Shown here in pieces: positions 62,328 to 64,000 of a DNA stretch of 64,000 bases; the stretch's first letter is position 1, and every line of letters starts with the position of its first letter. Source of the DNA: CADEFQ01 sp050185195. GTDB lineage: Bacteria > Pseudomonadota > Gammaproteobacteria > Steroidobacterales > Steroidobacteraceae. The stretch covers positions 247,221 to 311,220 of the forward strand of contig JBFWZQ010000003.1 in the NCBI GenBank assembly GCA_050185195.1. Direction: 5' to 3'. A program made the position numbers and the translations under genes. The notes below the pieces were generated by a model that made no database searches, was not told the origin of the DNA, and worked only from the letters and a program-made list of their open reading frames with translations.

Positions 62328-63305
62328 TCAGGGCGCGACCGGCAATAGTGAGTCTGCGAAGCGTTCCTGGGTAACGCGACGCAGCTCGTCCATGAGGGCG
62401 AGCGTCGCACGGCCGATGATCGTGTCCTTCCGATGGAACAACGAATAGGTGTACTCGAAAGTGAGCGCAGGCACGCGTCGTTCAACGACGAGCCCCGAAT
62501 CGATCTCGCGCCCGAAGAACAAGCGATTGGCAATCACGAGGCAGTGTTCGTCCAGCAACAAGCCCCTGGATACCAATGGGTTGTCGCATTCGATCACTCG
62601 GGGCGAAGCGATGCCGTGCGCGGCAAAGGCGCCGGCGATCGTTCGCCCGGTGATGTCGTTGCGCCAAACGCCAACGAAGGTCTCGCTGGCAAGGTTAGTC
62701 AGTTCGAGCGTGGCGAACGCCGCGAGCGGATGCGACGCCGCGAGCAGCAGGTCACTACGCATGCGAAAGAGCGGGATGCGCTGAAGGTCCGCCAGATCCA
62801 CATTCGCGGGCTCTCCCATGGCGACGAAATCAAGTTCGCCCTGGGCCAGCAACGCCAGCATGTTGTCCGGGTGCACGTTCGCAATCTTGAGTACGACACG
62901 CGGGTTCGCATCGAGGAATCGGCGCATCGCCGTCGGCGCGATGTACTCGGAAAACGACGATCCAAATGCAATGGTGAGTTCGCCCCGGTGCTCGGCCCGC
63001 AGCCCATCAATTTCGGTGCGCGCCTTGCGCGCTTCAGACTGTATTACCTTTGCATACTGCGTGAGCACGCGTCCGAATTCGGTGGGCACCGCGCCAAATT
63101 GCCCACGTTCGAACAAACGCACACCGAGCGATTCCTCAAGCGTGGCAACGCTTTGGCTGATGCCCTGTTTGCTAATGCCAAGCTGCTGGGCGGCACGCCC
63201 GAAGTGCCCCTGCTCGACTATGGCTAGAAAGTGACGCAGCTGCTTCAGGTCGAAGGCTGCAAGATCAGCTTCGAGCAATTCCGGACGGTCGTTGAGCTTG
63301 CTCAA
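62328..63305 (-). CDS. LysR-family regulator of the receptor operon
   Basis: 325 residues from a TTG at 63305, chosen because GGAGG precedes it by 5 bp; a TTG at 63383 is also open but poorly placed. HTH: LKQLRHFLAIVEQGHFGRAA...ISKQGISQSVATLEES. The effector half starts near RGELTIAFGSSFSEYIAP. Unlike most LysR regulators it is not divergent but heads the same-strand operon, so it may be cotranscribed with the TonB, VOC, MFS and MDR genes. Confidence 0.88.
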   Translation of the reverse strand: MSKLNDRPELLEADLAAFDLKQLRHFLAIVEQGHFGRAAQQLGISKQGISQSVATLEESLGVRLFERGQFGAVPTEFGRVLTQYAKVIQSEARKARTEIDGLRAEHRGELTIAFGSSFSEYIAPTAMRRFLDANPRVVLKIANVHPDNMLALLAQGELDFVAMGEPANVDLADLQRIPLFRMRSDLLLAASHPLAAFATLELTNLASETFVGVWRNDITGRTIAGAFAAHGIASPRVIECDNPLVSRGLLLDEHCLVIANRLFFGREIDSGLVVERRVPALTFEYTYSLFHRKDTIIGRATLALMDELRRVTQERFADSLLPVAP

Positions 63306-63462
63306 CCCGTCCTCCAAGAAAGAGTACCGCTCAATCCGCCCGCCGGCGCGATCAATGCGGACTCTTTCACGGGAGTTCGGCAAACCCTCATGAGTTCCGA
63401 GCGTATTGACGTATCTAGATCATGTCAACCATTAGCGGACAAACGGAAGGATCCGGAATGCA

Positions 63463-63496
63463 AAAAGCCCCCGCTGCTTTCGCAACGGGGGCTTTT
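63463..63496 (-). terminator. rRNA operon terminator
   Basis: AAAAGCCCCCG, a 13-base loop, CGGGGGCTTTT. On the minus strand it follows the 5S gene by 10 bases with a T tract, giving strong intrinsic termination. The symmetrical A/T runs would also work on the plus strand. Confidence 0.9.
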
Positions 63497-63506
63497 CTCT
63501 ATAAGA

Positions 63507-63623
63507 CCCTGGCAGTGACCTACTCTAGCGTCGCAACAGGCGAAACTACCATCGGCGCGGAGCGTTTTCACTTCCGAGTTCGGAATGGGATCGGGTGGTT
63601 CCCGCTCGCTAATGCCGCCAGGG
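63507..63623 (-). rRNA. rrf: 5S rRNA
   Basis: About 117 nt on the minus strand, from CCCTGGCGGC to the complementary GTCACTGCCAGGG end. Internal landmarks CCCATTCCGAACTCGGAAGTGA and GGTAGTTTCGCC are typical of bacterial 5S. It is downstream of the 23S gene. Confidence 0.95.
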
Positions 63624-63766
63624 AAAACTTTGCACAACCCGGAAGTTTTAGTTTTGACGCCCACGCCCGCACGACTGATCGTCGGCCTGGCAGATCTCGC
63701 GCTCGCGATGAATCACTCCATCGGTCGCATCCAACTCAAGCTCATGCAGACCGCTTGAGGTTATAT
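63624..63766 (-). other. 23S-5S spacer
   Basis: About 143 bp between the rRNA genes with no tRNA-like fold. It holds processing-type sequence only. Confidence 0.7.

Positions 63767-64000
<234 letters not shown>

Overview
The window is a chromosomal segment of a GC-rich gammaproteobacterium. The base is argued from several features: an rRNA operon and a tRNA-Thr, type IV pilus minor-pilin genes of the PilW/PilX/PilY1/PilE order, a CysD-CysNC sulfate activation operon with a divergent CysB-like regulator, a birA-coaX-SPOR-tRNA block, three TonB-dependent receptors, and DUF5666/DUF6502 and PEP-CTERM proteins. An environmental lineage of the Steroidobacterales/Nevskiales type would fit, but that is inference. 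No phage, IS element, integrase or CRISPR array was found. Genes are packed tightly and many start on the stop codon of the gene before (ATGA, GTGA, TTGA or TGATG).

Layout. 0-5 kb: end of a type IV pilus minor pilin operon (pilW end, pilX, a small exported protein, pilY1, pilE). 5-10.5 kb: secreted nuclease-like protein, PilZ protein, UppP, exported flavoprotein oxidase, homogentisate dioxygenase, VOC protein. 10.6-16.7 kb: tRNA-Thr, then a minus-strand housekeeping operon (hydrolase, plsY, birA, coaX, SPOR protein), aquaporin, 2OG-Fe(II) oxygenase. 16.7-20.5 kb: sulfate assimilation. 20.5-24 kb: MarR-controlled EmrAB-type efflux. 24-28 kb: gamma-glutamyltransferase-like protein and a dual GGDEF-EAL protein.

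28-37.5 kb: a minus-strand operon (MFS carrier, VOC protein, methyltransferase, small protein, bicupin, duplicated exported repeat protein, TonB receptor, exported ASCH protein) facing a GcvA-type LysR regulator. 37.5-44.9 kb: a Cys-rich unknown, class III aminotransferase and APC permease, convergent with a TonB receptor plus carboxylesterase pair. 44.9-51 kb: a membrane LytTR regulator with small exported proteins, a frameshifted gene, a HEAT-repeat protein, a 35-residue basic protein, the DUF6502-DUF5666 pair and a TlpA-like protein. 51-55.7 kb: the DUF1800/DUF1501 pair, an eroded SDR pseudogene, DUF3088 and a PEP-CTERM protein. 56-63.3 kb: a visibly less GC-rich operon (LysR, TonB receptor, two-domain VOC protein, MFS carrier, two zinc-free MDR oxidoreductases) in which nearly every gene starts with TTG or GTG. 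63.4-64 kb: terminator, 5S rRNA and the 3' end of 23S rRNA, minus strand.

The strongest candidates for undescribed biology are the two receptor-carrier-VOC-LysR modules, which carry distantly similar VOC proteins, and the DUF6502/DUF5666 locus, which has a long palindrome over its start codon and a relic of a second DUF5666 gene nearby. All functional assignments come from reading motifs, without database searches.
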